Assembly: GCA_001464125.1 (NCBI GenBank)
Contig: LNEP01000014.1
Location: 62,001 to 126,000 of the forward strand
Reading direction: 5' to 3'
Source of the DNA: Betaproteobacteria bacterium Ga0077540
Lineage (GTDB): Bacteria; Pseudomonadota; Gammaproteobacteria; Burkholderiales; Methylophilaceae
DNA length: 64,000 nt
Below, piece after piece: positions 36,440-44,877 of this stretch. The number at the start of each line of letters is the position of its first letter. Position 1 is the stretch's first letter. Made by a program: the position numbers and the translations under genes. The notes beneath the pieces were generated by a model that ran no database searches, had not been told where the DNA came from, and saw only the letters and a list, made by a program, of their open reading frames with translations.

Positions 36440-36467
36440 GTTACGCGTACATCAAAGCGTTAATGCA

Positions 36468-37892
36468 TTATTTTTTTGTTTCGCTGACTTTCACAGAATC
36501 TGGTGCTTTTTGCACCGGCAAACCTTTTAATACATTCATGGCTTGTGTGAACTGGAAGTCATCTTTACTAGCAGGTTCGATAGGACCTTTGCTCTCGGCA
36601 AATTTCTTCTCGTTCAACTTTTCTTTGGCTGCCGCCGCTTTTGCAGCATCTTCAACTTTTTTCTTGCCTGCATTTTCATCGGTCGGATTGGACAAATGTT
36701 TGCTCAAATCGGCCTCATGTAAGCTCAGAGAAGGGTCGGAACCATCTTCTACCAATATATCTGGAACAATCCCTTTTGCTTGAATTGAACGACCAGCTGG
36801 TGTGAAATAACGTGCTGTTGTCAATTTAATAGCACTGCCGTTGTTCATGGGTAGAATGGTTTGTACAGAACCTTTACCAAAGCTTTGGATGCCCAAGATG
36901 GTTGCACGTTTATGGTCTTGCAATGCGCCCGCCACAATCTCTGATGCAGAAGCAGAACCAGCATTAATCAACACCACAATCGGTACTTTTTTGTACTCTT
37001 CAGGCAAATCTTTCAGGTAGTCAGATTTGCCGCGGCGTGCGTAATCACTTGGTGTGGCACTCAAACGCATTTTTGAATCTGCCACACGGCCTTCTGTATA
37101 CACTACCAAATCATTTTTAGGTAAGAATGCAGCAGAGACACCTACCGCAGCATCCAACAAGCCCCCAGGGTTGTTACGTAAATCTAGTACCACACCTTTG
37201 AGCGGGCCTTTGTTTTGCTCACGCAAGCTTTTTAATGATTTTGCTAAATCTTCACCTGTATGTTCTTGGAACTGCGTTACACGTACATAAGCGTAATCAG
37301 GCTCAATCAGTTTGTTTTTAACGCTTTGTGATTTGATAATTGCACGTGTCAGGGTAAATGTCAGTGGCTTTTCTTCACCTTTACGCAATACCGTGAGCGT
37401 AATTTTGGTATCAGGTGTACCACGCATTTTCTTCACTGCGTCGTTCAGCGTTAGGCCGCGTACTTGTGTGTCGTCCAATTTTGAAATCAAATCGCCGGAT
37501 TTTAAACCTGCTTTGTAAGCTGGGCTGTCTTCAATCGGGGTGACCACTTTTACCAAGCCATCTTCCATCGCAACCTCAATGCCTAAGCCACCAAACTCAC
37601 CTTGGGTACCCGCTTGTAAGTCTTTGTAAGCGTCTGCATCCATAAAGGTTGAGTGTGGATCTAGGCCTTGTAACATGCCAGACAAAGCTTCGTTAATCAG
37701 TTTTTTGTCTTCCACTGGCTCGACATAATCTGATTTAACTTTGCCAAATACTTCGGCAAATACACGTAAATCATCAATTGGCAACTGAGGTGCCAAGTTT
37801 TTCTCTGCCCACGCAGAGATATTGAGGCTTACCAATATGCCTACGAGTATGCCAGAGCCAATCAAACCAAATTTTTCTAATGAAGAACGCAT
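36468..37892 (-). CDS. ctpA: C-terminal processing peptidase, family S41
   Basis: Periplasmic serine protease with a PDZ domain, of the kind that trims C-termini and controls peptidoglycan hydrolases. An N-terminal signal anchor (LIGSGILVGILVSLNISAWA) is followed by the PDZ region (GGLGIEVAMEDG, AGLKSGDLISKLD) and the catalytic core. The serine is in NAGSASASEIVAGAL and the lysine in IQSFGKGSVQT. The C-terminal ~80 residues are Lys/Ala-rich and probably disordered. The 474-residue length is usual. Confidence 0.94.
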   Translation of the reverse strand: MRSSLEKFGLIGSGILVGILVSLNISAWAEKNLAPQLPIDDLRVFAEVFGKVKSDYVEPVEDKKLINEALSGMLQGLDPHSTFMDADAYKDLQAGTQGEFGGLGIEVAMEDGLVKVVTPIEDSPAYKAGLKSGDLISKLDDTQVRGLTLNDAVKKMRGTPDTKITLTVLRKGEEKPLTFTLTRAIIKSQSVKNKLIEPDYAYVRVTQFQEHTGEDLAKSLKSLREQNKGPLKGVVLDLRNNPGGLLDAAVGVSAAFLPKNDLVVYTEGRVADSKMRLSATPSDYARRGKSDYLKDLPEEYKKVPIVVLINAGSASASEIVAGALQDHKRATILGIQSFGKGSVQTILPMNNGSAIKLTTARYFTPAGRSIQAKGIVPDILVEDGSDPSLSLHEADLSKHLSNPTDENAGKKKVEDAAKAAAAKEKLNEKKFAESKGPIEPASKDDFQFTQAMNVLKGLPVQKAPDSVKVSETKK

Positions 37893-38028
37893 GCACAGCC
37901 TTTATAGTAATAATAAAAATGTACCAACTCTGTTAAGAGTTATAGGTAAAACAATAGGTTCATTTTCCGCTATTTCAATATAATTGCATATACCCCACTC
38001 GTAGAAAATTACTGATTAAAGGCATGCC

Positions 38029-38322
38029 ATGAAAAAAAACATAGTGGAAATAGAATTCTGCACACAGTGCCGCTGGCTACTCAGAGCCGCTTGGCTTGCG
38101 CAGGAGTTGCTAACAACTTTTGAATCTGACCTCACCTCAGTTAATTTAATGCCCGGTACAGGGGGCATTTTGGAAGTGCGCTTGAATGGCGAGGTGATTT
38201 TTTCACGCAAAGCGGCAGGACGCTTTCCAGAGGCAAAAGAACTTAAACAGTTGATTCGTGATGTGATTGATCCTGAGCGTAGTTTAGGACATAGTGATGG
38301 GCATCAGGCTGGGTCATCGTAG
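38029..38322 (+). CDS. SelT/SelW/SelH (Rdx) family redox protein, cysteine form
   Basis: A 97-residue thioredoxin-like protein of the Rdx family. The N-terminal strand-loop VEIEFCTQCRWLLRA has CxxC at Cys 11 and Cys 14, where animal relatives carry selenocysteine at the second position. The conserved VNLMPGTGGILEVRLNGE and FSRKAAGRFPEAKELKQLI complete the fold. Presumed thiol-disulfide role; partners unknown. It stands between ctpA (divergent) and the ferritin-like gene. Confidence 0.9.
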   Translation: MKKNIVEIEFCTQCRWLLRAAWLAQELLTTFESDLTSVNLMPGTGGILEVRLNGEVIFSRKAAGRFPEAKELKQLIRDVIDPERSLGHSDGHQAGSS

Positions 38323-38430
38323 ATTGCGATTGAGATTCGCAATGTGAACTATTCTCACTTCTGCAAGCTTCTTTAAGTTTGGTTACACTGCGAATGTTGT
38401 AACAATAACAAACATACAAAGGAGCAAACA

Positions 38431-38892
38431 ATGGCAACAGATCATGGTGTAAATACCCCAGTAATTAAAGCGCTCAATACTATCTTGGAATTTGAGTTGG
38501 CAGGCGTGGTGCGTTACACGCATTATGCACTGATGGTGTTTGGCTATAACCGTATTCCTATCGTATCTTGGCTACGCAGTCAGGCTGCAGAGTCATTGAC
38601 CCATGCAGACAAAGCAGGTGAGTTGATTACGCATTTAGGTGGCCACCCTTCATTGTCTATTGGGCCATTACTGGAAACACACAATCACGACATCGGCGAT
38701 ATTTTGCGTGAGTCATTGGCGCATGAAACCGCTGCATTGAACAGCTATAAAGCTTTGCTTAAGCTGGTTGAGGGTGATTCTGTGATGTTGGAAGAATATG
38801 CGCGTGAGATGATTTACCAAGAAGAGTTGCACTTGGGTGAAGTGGACAAAATGCTACGCAAACCAGGTGAGATTGCTAAATTTCACGAATAA
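38431..38892 (+). CDS. ferritin-like (bacterioferritin-family) protein
   Basis: A four-helix di-iron protein of 153 residues, probably for iron storage or detoxification. Putative ligands lie in the helices: Glu 22 (LEFELAG), Glu 54/His 58 (AESLTHADK), Glu in LAHETAALNSY, and Glu/His in YQEELHLGEVD. The heme-binding methionine of classical bacterioferritin is not visible at the matching place, which has Leu 56, so heme binding is doubtful. AAGGAG precedes the ATG. It ends in a strong bidirectional terminator. Confidence 0.85.
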   Translation: MATDHGVNTPVIKALNTILEFELAGVVRYTHYALMVFGYNRIPIVSWLRSQAAESLTHADKAGELITHLGGHPSLSIGPLLETHNHDIGDILRESLAHETAALNSYKALLKLVEGDSVMLEEYAREMIYQEELHLGEVDKMLRKPGEIAKFHE

Positions 38893-38910
38893 ATAGACAA
38901 GTTCTGAATC

Positions 38911-38946
38911 AAAAAAAGCAGCATGTTATAAACATGCTGCTTTTTT
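38911..38946. terminator. bidirectional rho-independent terminator
   Basis: Perfect 10-bp stem GCAGCATGTT / AACATGCTGC with a 3-nt loop ATA, flanked by seven A and six T. It serves both the ferritin-like gene and the convergent NlpC/P60 gene. Confidence 0.92.
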
Positions 38947-38964
38947 GTGTAACGACTGCTTGAT

Positions 38965-39498
38965 TTATTTAGTTTGCTCTGGTGCAGCTTCAATACGTTG
39001 CGCGCCGTTGAAACGTTTCTTCCAATAAGTGTTGTCCATATTTTCTACGCGTACTTTACCACCTGCACTAGGCGAATGAATGAATTTGTTATTCCCCATA
39101 TAAATCCCAACATGCGAGAACGCAGATTTTAAGGTGTTAAAAAATACTAAATCGCCAGGCTGTAACTCTTCTTTTTTAACCGTTTTACCCATTTGGCTAA
39201 TGGCTCGGGCAGTAGGGGGCAGTGTGATTTTGGTAGCTTGGCTGAACACATAACGCACAAAGCCACTGCAATCAAACCCTGTTTCCGGCGAGTTGCCACC
39301 ATACTTATACTGTATGCCAGTTAGACTGAGCGCTTGCATCAATACTTCTTCGGCCTTATCTGACCAAGTGGGAGGCGTATCAATAACCTCAAGCTCAATT
39401 CCTTCGGCATTAGTTTGGTTGCCAGCTGCTTTAATGAGGTCGTCTGCCAGACAACTATTTGCGACGATTAAACTTAAAACTAAAATGATTTTATGCAT
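38965..39498 (-). CDS. NlpC/P60 (C40) cell-wall peptidase
   Basis: Secreted cysteine peptidase that cuts peptidoglycan stem peptides. The signal peptide is MHKIILVLSLIVANSCLA. The catalytic residues are visible as Cys 77 (GFDCSGFVRYVF), His 129 (FSHVGIYMGN) and His 141 (KFIHSPSAGG). At 177 residues it is a single-domain enzyme without LysM or SH3. GGAAG lies three bases before the ATG at 39498, just after the terminator of the upstream small gene. Confidence 0.94.
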   Translation of the reverse strand: MHKIILVLSLIVANSCLADDLIKAAGNQTNAEGIELEVIDTPPTWSDKAEEVLMQALSLTGIQYKYGGNSPETGFDCSGFVRYVFSQATKITLPPTARAISQMGKTVKKEELQPGDLVFFNTLKSAFSHVGIYMGNNKFIHSPSAGGKVRVENMDNTYWKKRFNGAQRIEAAPEQTK

Positions 39499-39507
39499 AG
39501 TCTTCCA

Positions 39508-39541
39508 TAAAAAAGCCTATCTGAGCGATGCCAGATAGGCT
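39508..39541 (-). terminator. rho-independent terminator after the small Gly-rich membrane protein gene
   Basis: Ten-bp stem AGCCTATCTG / CAGATAGGCT with an 8-nt loop; on the minus strand it ends in TTTTTTA, directly before the NlpC/P60 ribosome site. Confidence 0.85.
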
Positions 39542-39554
39542 CAATATAGATAGG

Positions 39555-39842
39555 TTATTGTTTTGCCATTGCGTTTTTGATGAAGCCAATGATAGCCAGC
39601 AGCACTGCGCCACCAACACCACCACCTGCGACTTGACTGATAATTGCGCCGATATCCATACTTCCTGCAGCCGCTGCGCTACCTACGCCCAACATGCCAA
39701 GGAGTTGACCACCGATACCGCCACCCAAGATACCCACCAATGAATTGCCTAGCGTTCCCAAGCTGGCATTTTTCATTAAATTACCAGCAATATTGCCACC
39801 CACTGCACCACTAATTAATTGAATAATAAGACCTAAATCCAT
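39555..39842 (-). CDS. small glycine-rich membrane protein
   Basis: A 95-residue hydrophobic protein rich in Gly and Ala (LGLIIQLISGAVGGNIAG; GILGGGIGGQLLGMLGVG; GGGVGGAVLLAIIGFI), with two or three potential membrane helices and GxxxG-type packing. The start at 39842 is set by GGGAGG six bases upstream, rather than the ATG at 39854. I recall similar uncharacterised proteins widely in proteobacteria, but no function is known. A rho-independent terminator follows. Confidence 0.8.
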   Translation of the reverse strand: MDLGLIIQLISGAVGGNIAGNLMKNASLGTLGNSLVGILGGGIGGQLLGMLGVGSAAAAGSMDIGAIISQVAGGGVGGAVLLAIIGFIKNAMAKQ

Positions 39843-40024
39843 ACAACCTCCCAAAAAGAATGTCGATATAAAGGTACTTCATGTGCTTTTGTGAAACGTA
39901 CAGCATGACTAGGCTAACAGGCTATTTTTAGTATGACAAGACTATTTTGTGCGCTAAAAAATCAAATTTGCTAAAAAAAGGGCTTGTTTGCAGAAAGTTT
40001 ACATATTCATGGGATAATTTTGCG

Positions 40025-41971
40025 ATGTCTGAGCAATCGAAATTACATGAGGTATTTAAATCCGATGGTGCGTTGGCGCAAGCCATACAAGGGTTTAGTG
40101 AGCGCTCACAACAACTTGAAATGGCGCTGGCGATTGAGTCAGCTATCCAACAAAACAAACAGCTGGTGGCAGAGGCCGGTACTGGTACTGGCAAAACCTT
40201 TGCCTATCTCGTGCCTGCCTTGCTCTCTGGTGGCAAAGTGATTATCTCCACTGGCACCAAAACGCTACAAGACCAGTTGTTTAATCGCGATTTGCCGAAT
40301 ATTCGAGACGCCCTAAGAGTGCCGGTGACGGTGAGTATGCTTAAAGGGCGTTCTAATTATGTATGTCATTACCATTTGGCGCGAGCTAATCAAGAAGGAC
40401 GCTTTGCCTCGCGTGAAGATGCGCAATATTTACCCGTTATTCAAGCCTTTGCAGAAAACTCCAGCACTGGAGACAAAGCTGAGCTGACCGCAGTGCCTGA
40501 AAATGCAGCGGTTTGGCAACAGGTTACCTCAACACGCGATAATTGTTTGGGGCAAGAATGTAACCATTACAAAGACTGTTTTGTGATGGAGGCGCGTAAA
40601 AAGGCACTAGCGGCGGATGTGGTCGTGGTCAATCACCATTTGTTTTTTGCCGATGTGATGTTGCGCGACGAAGGCGTGGCTGAGTTATTACCCAGTGCCA
40701 ATACCGTGATTTTTGATGAGGCACACCAACTGCCGGAAGTCGCAGGTTTGTTTTTTGGTGAGGATATCTCGACCAGCCAACTACTCGAGTTGGCGCGCGA
40801 CACCACCGTGGCTTATTTAAGTTTAGCCAAAGATTGTGTGGCCTTAGGTGAGGCCGTGCCTGTGCTAGAAAAGGCATGCAAAGATTTCAGGCTGGTATTT
40901 CAATACGAAGGCTCACGCATGCCAGTACAAAAGGCCTTGGCCCTTAAAAAGTTTGAGCAAGCCTATGCCGACATGCAAACCGCGCTCAGCAACTTGACGG
41001 CCGTGCTTGAAACACAAGCCGCGCGTGACCCCATGTTGGAAAAATGCTGGCAACGTGGTGAGGCGCTCATCTCACAACTCGATAGCTGGATCAAAGCCGG
41101 CAATGCCAATTTGGTGCGTTGGGTAGAAGTATTTACGCAAAGTGTGCAATTGCATGCTACACCGTTGAGTGTGGCTGATGGCTTTAGCAAGCAACTGAAC
41201 GCGCAACCGCGAGCTTGGATTTTTACCTCGGCAACGTTAGCGGTAAAAAGTGATTTCAGCCATTACATTGCGCAAATGGGCTTGCATGCCGCCGATACTG
41301 GCTTTTGGGAAAGCCCATTCGATTATGCCCAGCAAGCCTTGCTTTACGCGCCTGCCGATATGCCCGACCCCAATAGCGCTGCCTATACCGCAGCGGTGGC
41401 AGCCGTCAGCTTACCCGTGATTCAAGCCAGCCAAGGCCGTGCATTCGTGTTGTGTACCTCGCTCAAAGCCATGCGAGAAGTGCATGCGCTACTCAAAGAA
41501 GCGTTTGCCGAGCAGGGCATGGAATATCCACTCTTGATGCAAGGGGAAAGCACACGCACCGAGCTACTGGACAGGTTTCGTGCGCATGGCAATGCAGTGT
41601 TGGTGGGTTCTCAAAGCTTTTGGGAAGGCGTGGATGTGCGTGGAGAAGCGCTATCCTGCGTGATTATCGACAAACTCCCGTTTGCCCCACCCGATGACCC
41701 GGTGCTATCTGCGCGTATTGATAAGATGAACGAGGAAGGCAAAAACGCTTTTATGGAATACCAGCTGCCGTATTCGGTGATTACCTTAAAACAAGGGGCT
41801 GGCCGTTTGATACGCGATGAACAAGACCGCGGTGTGTTGGTGATTTGCGATCCACGCTTAATCACCAAGCCCTATGGCAGACGTATTTGGCAGAGCTTAC
41901 CACCGTTTAAGCGCACCAGAGTTTTAGAGGATGTGGAAGCGTTCTTTACTCAAAGTGATGCCCAAGCATGA
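40025..41971 (+). CDS. yoaA: ATP-dependent DNA helicase, DinG/YoaA type with Fe-S cluster
   Basis: Superfamily 2 XPD-like 5'-3' helicase for damage tolerance. In 648 residues it shows Walker A in AEAGTGTGKTFAYLVPA, the Fe-S cysteines from YVCHYHLARAN to CLGQECNHYKDCF, the DEAH box in VIFDEAHQL, and C-terminal motif VI in QGAGRLIRDEQDRG. The start at 40025 (MSEQSKLHEVF) is preferred; the 26 codons upstream are not family-like. The length suits YoaA better than DinG. It overlaps arfB by 4 bp. Confidence 0.9.
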   Translation: MSEQSKLHEVFKSDGALAQAIQGFSERSQQLEMALAIESAIQQNKQLVAEAGTGTGKTFAYLVPALLSGGKVIISTGTKTLQDQLFNRDLPNIRDALRVPVTVSMLKGRSNYVCHYHLARANQEGRFASREDAQYLPVIQAFAENSSTGDKAELTAVPENAAVWQQVTSTRDNCLGQECNHYKDCFVMEARKKALAADVVVVNHHLFFADVMLRDEGVAELLPSANTVIFDEAHQLPEVAGLFFGEDISTSQLLELARDTTVAYLSLAKDCVALGEAVPVLEKACKDFRLVFQYEGSRMPVQKALALKKFEQAYADMQTALSNLTAVLETQAARDPMLEKCWQRGEALISQLDSWIKAGNANLVRWVEVFTQSVQLHATPLSVADGFSKQLNAQPRAWIFTSATLAVKSDFSHYIAQMGLHAADTGFWESPFDYAQQALLYAPADMPDPNSAAYTAAVAAVSLPVIQASQGRAFVLCTSLKAMREVHALLKEAFAEQGMEYPLLMQGESTRTELLDRFRAHGNAVLVGSQSFWEGVDVRGEALSCVIIDKLPFAPPDDPVLSARIDKMNEEGKNAFMEYQLPYSVITLKQGAGRLIRDEQDRGVLVICDPRLITKPYGRRIWQSLPPFKRTRVLEDVEAFFTQSDAQA

Positions 41972-42378
41972 TTGTGCTGCCTGAAACCGAATACACACTC
42001 ACCGCCATCCGCGCGCAAGGTGCGGGCGGACAGAACGTGAATAAGGTCTCCAGTGCAATTCATTTGCGTTTTGATATTCATGCTTCTTCATTGAGCGATT
42101 GGTTGAAAGCGCGTTTGTTGAATAGCAAAGACAGTCGGATTACCGATGAAGGTGTGCTGGTGTTAAAAGCGCAGCAATACCGCACACAAGAAGCTAATAA
42201 AAAAGACGCAGTTAAACGTCTGCATGAGATTGTCAATGCAGCCAATCAGGTCAAGCCAACACGCTATGCCACGCGCCCAACTCTGGCTTCAAAGCGTCGC
42301 AGAATTGAGGGTAAGTTAAAGCGTGGTGAAATCAAGCAGGGGCGTGGGCGCATAGATTATGGCAAAATAGGCGAATAA
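41968..42378 (+). CDS. arfB: alternative ribosome-rescue factor ArfB (YaeJ)
   Basis: Releases peptides from ribosomes stalled without a stop codon. The GGQ hydrolysis motif is at residues 20-22 (RAQGAGGQNVNKVSSAIHLR) and the basic C-terminal tail that enters the mRNA channel is present (RRRIEGKLKRGEIKQGRGR). The length of 136 matches the family, distinguishing it from RF1/RF2. ATG overlaps the helicase stop (ATGA). Confidence 0.96.
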   Translation: MIVLPETEYTLTAIRAQGAGGQNVNKVSSAIHLRFDIHASSLSDWLKARLLNSKDSRITDEGVLVLKAQQYRTQEANKKDAVKRLHEIVNAANQVKPTRYATRPTLASKRRRIEGKLKRGEIKQGRGRIDYGKIGE

Positions 42379-42420
42379 TTTCCTCGCGCGTCAGCGCTTA
42401 CACAATTAAAAAACCACATC

Positions 42421-43110
42421 ATGAATTTACTGGCATTTGATACCTCTACAGAATTTTTGTCGATTGCGTTGCAAGTGAACGGGCAACGCTGGACATTGGA
42501 TGAAGAGGCGGGCGCCAGTGCATCACAGCGCATATTGCCGGAAATTCAAAAGCTGTTGACGCAAGCCAATGGTGAACTAAAGGCGCTGGATGGCATTGCT
42601 TTTGGTGCAGGGCCTGGCGCGTTTACAGGTGTACGCATTGCATGCGGTGTTGCGCAAGGATTGGCATTTGGGGCAAATTTGCCGGTGGTGGCGGTGCATA
42701 CATTGATGGCAGTGGCAGAAGCCAGTGGTGAGCATAAAGTGATTGTTTGCCAAGACGCGCGGATGGGGGAAGTGTATTTTGCTGCCTATGAACGTTCAGA
42801 AAGTGCTTGGCAAACCATCAGCCCAGCAATTGTGTGCAAACCTGAACAGGTGCCAGCATTGGCTGGTGATGGATGGGTGGGGGTGGGCAGTGGGTGGGCG
42901 ACTTACAGGGATGCCCTAGTGGCTGTATTTGTAGCGCAACTTACCCATGTATTGCCAGATATCACGCCTAGCGGACAGGCTATTTTGGCCTTGGCGCAGC
43001 CAGTGTTTGCGGCGGGGCAAGCCCAAGCCGCGCATGAAGTGGCGCCCATTTATATCCGTAACCGGGTGGCCTTGACCACGCAAGAGCGTGCGCAAGGAGC
43101 GCGGCTATGA
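42421..43110 (+). CDS. tsaB: tRNA threonylcarbamoyladenosine synthesis protein TsaB
   Basis: Non-catalytic ASKHA-fold partner of TsaD needed for t6A37 modification of ANN-decoding tRNAs. LLAFDTSTEFLSIAL at the start and GIAFGAGPGAFTGVRIACGVAQGLAFG are diagnostic. The 229-residue length is normal. It overlaps rimI by 4 bp (ATGA), the common tsaB-rimI order. Confidence 0.96.
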   Translation: MNLLAFDTSTEFLSIALQVNGQRWTLDEEAGASASQRILPEIQKLLTQANGELKALDGIAFGAGPGAFTGVRIACGVAQGLAFGANLPVVAVHTLMAVAEASGEHKVIVCQDARMGEVYFAAYERSESAWQTISPAIVCKPEQVPALAGDGWVGVGSGWATYRDALVAVFVAQLTHVLPDITPSGQAILALAQPVFAAGQAQAAHEVAPIYIRNRVALTTQERAQGARL

Positions 43111-43568
43111 GCGCAGTGCTAAAACAGGCATTGGCTTTGCGTCCCATGCAGTTGGAGGATTTGGATGCAGTCATGGAGATTGAGCCGACCATTTACTCGC
43201 ACCCTTGGACGCGCGGTAATTTTAGTGACTCTTTGAATTCTGGCTACAGCGCTTGGGTATTGCTACAGCAACAGAGCATTATTGGGTATGCCTTAATGAT
43301 GATGGTATTGGACGAGGCGCATCTACTCAATATCAGCATTGCCAAGCCATATCAAAAGCAAGGTTTGGGCAAATATTTGCTAGAGCATATGATTGCGATG
43401 GCGAAACGTCACCATGCTGCTAACATGTTCTTAGAGGTGCGCACCAGCAATCAAGCCGCTATCTCACTTTATGAACACATGGGGTTCTGTGAGATGGTTG
43501 TGCGCAGAGGCTATTATCCTGCACATCAGGGTAGAGAAGATGCAATTTTAATGGGATTGGCACTATGA
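43107..43568 (+). CDS. rimI: ribosomal protein bS18 alanine N-acetyltransferase RimI
   Basis: GNAT acetyltransferase of 153 residues acting on the N-terminus of ribosomal protein S18. The acetyl-CoA loop lies in ISIAKPYQKQGLGKYLLEHM and the C-terminal MGFCEMVVRRGYYPAHQGREDAI matches the RimI pattern (shown: MGFCEMVVRRGYYP). Coupled by 4-bp overlaps to tsaB before and the next gene after. Confidence 0.95.
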   Translation: MSAVLKQALALRPMQLEDLDAVMEIEPTIYSHPWTRGNFSDSLNSGYSAWVLLQQQSIIGYALMMMVLDEAHLLNISIAKPYQKQGLGKYLLEHMIAMAKRHHAANMFLEVRTSNQAAISLYEHMGFCEMVVRRGYYPAHQGREDAILMGLAL

Positions 43569-44173
43569 GTATGACGCGTGAAGACATGCTAAGAGAGCTA
43601 GAGCTGTTGCCAGTTTGGACGCTAAATCCAGATTTTGTTGCACACCAAGCGCCTGCACAAATAGATGCAACTACGCCTGCACAGCTAGAGGCCATTCAAT
43701 TGGATGTAATTCAGCCCATTGCAGAAGTGGCGGTTGAAAATAGTCCAGCTGATACAACCCCAGCGCAAACTACTGCACAAGAGACTGTCGTCGAAAAAAT
43801 AGCCGTCCAGTGGTTATTGTATTGCCCTTTAGAGGCTAGCAAGGATCTAGATGCGCTAACCCTATTACAAAACATGGTGCGTGCCATGCAGTTGGCGAGT
43901 GCTGATTATCAACTCGTCCACGAAGCACAATTAATCAACCAATTTCAGCCAGAGCGTACATTAATTTTTGGGCAAGCGGCGGCCAAAGCATTGTTGGGTA
44001 TGGATGTGGTTCTTGAGGATGTTGCTCAGGCACCCTATGAGCACATGCAGCGCCCATGTTGGGTGGTACATCATCCAAAAGTATTGCTGGAGAACCCAGC
44101 GCTCAAACGTGCAGCTTGGCAAATCATGTGCGCAGCCAAAACTTACATGCAGCAGACAAATGCCACAACGTAA
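43565..44173 (+). CDS. uracil-glycosylase-superfamily-like / HolD-like protein lacking a visible active site
   Basis: A 202-residue protein in the slot after rimI where betaproteobacteria usually carry a family-4 uracil-DNA glycosylase. The C-terminal part keeps UDG-like pieces (RTLIFGQAAAKALLG, then CWVVHHPKVLLENPALKRAAW). It lacks the GEAPG-type catalytic motif and the N-terminal Fe-S cysteine pair. The opening (MTREDMLRELELLPVWTL) and the end (AAWQIMCA) also recall the DNA polymerase III psi subunit HolD, a neighbour of rimI in enterics. Residues ~30-75 are Ala/Gln/Thr-rich and likely disordered. So it is probably a clamp-loader psi-like protein or a dead glycosylase. It is coupled to rimI by a 4-bp overlap. 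Confidence 0.7.
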   Translation: MSMTREDMLRELELLPVWTLNPDFVAHQAPAQIDATTPAQLEAIQLDVIQPIAEVAVENSPADTTPAQTTAQETVVEKIAVQWLLYCPLEASKDLDALTLLQNMVRAMQLASADYQLVHEAQLINQFQPERTLIFGQAAAKALLGMDVVLEDVAQAPYEHMQRPCWVVHHPKVLLENPALKRAAWQIMCAAKTYMQQTNATT

Positions 44174-44242
44174 CGCTTGAATTCTGCTAATTCAACACCA
44201 CTATAAAACTAAACAAATATTTAAATCTATGAGGAGTAAAGC

Positions 44243-44842
44243 ATGCGTAACTTAATGATGAAATGGGTGCCTTTGCTGTTAGTGCTGGCCCTATCTGGCT
44301 GTGGATATAATACCTTTCAAACGCTCGATGAAGAGACCAAAGCAAGCTGGTCTGAAGTGCTCAACCAATATCAACGCCGTGCTGATTTAGTGCCTAATTT
44401 GGTAGAGACCGTCAAAGGCTATGCTGCGCACGAAAAAGAAGTGCTGACAGAGGTGGCGGATGCGCGCTCTAAAGTGGGTAGTCTGCAAGTCACCCCTGAA
44501 GTGTTAAATGACCCGGACGCCTTTGCTAAATTTCAAGCGGCTCAGGGACAACTGACCAGTGCGCTTTCACGGTTGATGGCGGTGGCTGAAAACTACCCAA
44601 ACTTGAAAGCAGACCAAGGCTTTAGAGACTTGCAAGCACAATTGGAAGGTACAGAAAATCGCGTGACCGTGGCACGTAATCGTTATATTGAGTCGGTTAA
44701 AGCCTATAACATTGCGGTGCGTAGCTTCCCCAACAACCTCACTGCGATGATGTTTGATTACGAGCCCAAGCCATCTTTCACCGTGGAAAATGAAAAGGCG
44801 ATTTCTACAACACCTAAAGTGGATTTTGGCGGCTCCAAGTAG
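44243..44842 (+). CDS. LemA family lipoprotein
   Basis: A 199-residue LemA protein: a lipoprotein signal (WVPLLLVLALSGC, lipobox LSGC) followed by a long coiled helical bundle. The conserved QRRADLVPNLVETVKGYAAHE and VTVARNRYIESVKAYNIAV-like segment (seen as ARNRYIESVKAYN) are present. Function is unsettled; LemA genes are commonly linked to TPM-domain genes, as here. AGGAG precedes the ATG. Confidence 0.94.
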   Translation: MRNLMMKWVPLLLVLALSGCGYNTFQTLDEETKASWSEVLNQYQRRADLVPNLVETVKGYAAHEKEVLTEVADARSKVGSLQVTPEVLNDPDAFAKFQAAQGQLTSALSRLMAVAENYPNLKADQGFRDLQAQLEGTENRVTVARNRYIESVKAYNIAVRSFPNNLTAMMFDYEPKPSFTVENEKAISTTPKVDFGGSK

Positions 44843-44877
44843 TTGCCAACCAATCGCATAATTAAATTGGCATTTTC

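Noticed and set aside
38323-38343. ATTGCGA-N7-TCGCAAT palindrome after the SelW-like gene
   Set aside because: It directly follows a stop codon, lacks a T tract and matches no regulator site I know; kept out of the feature list.
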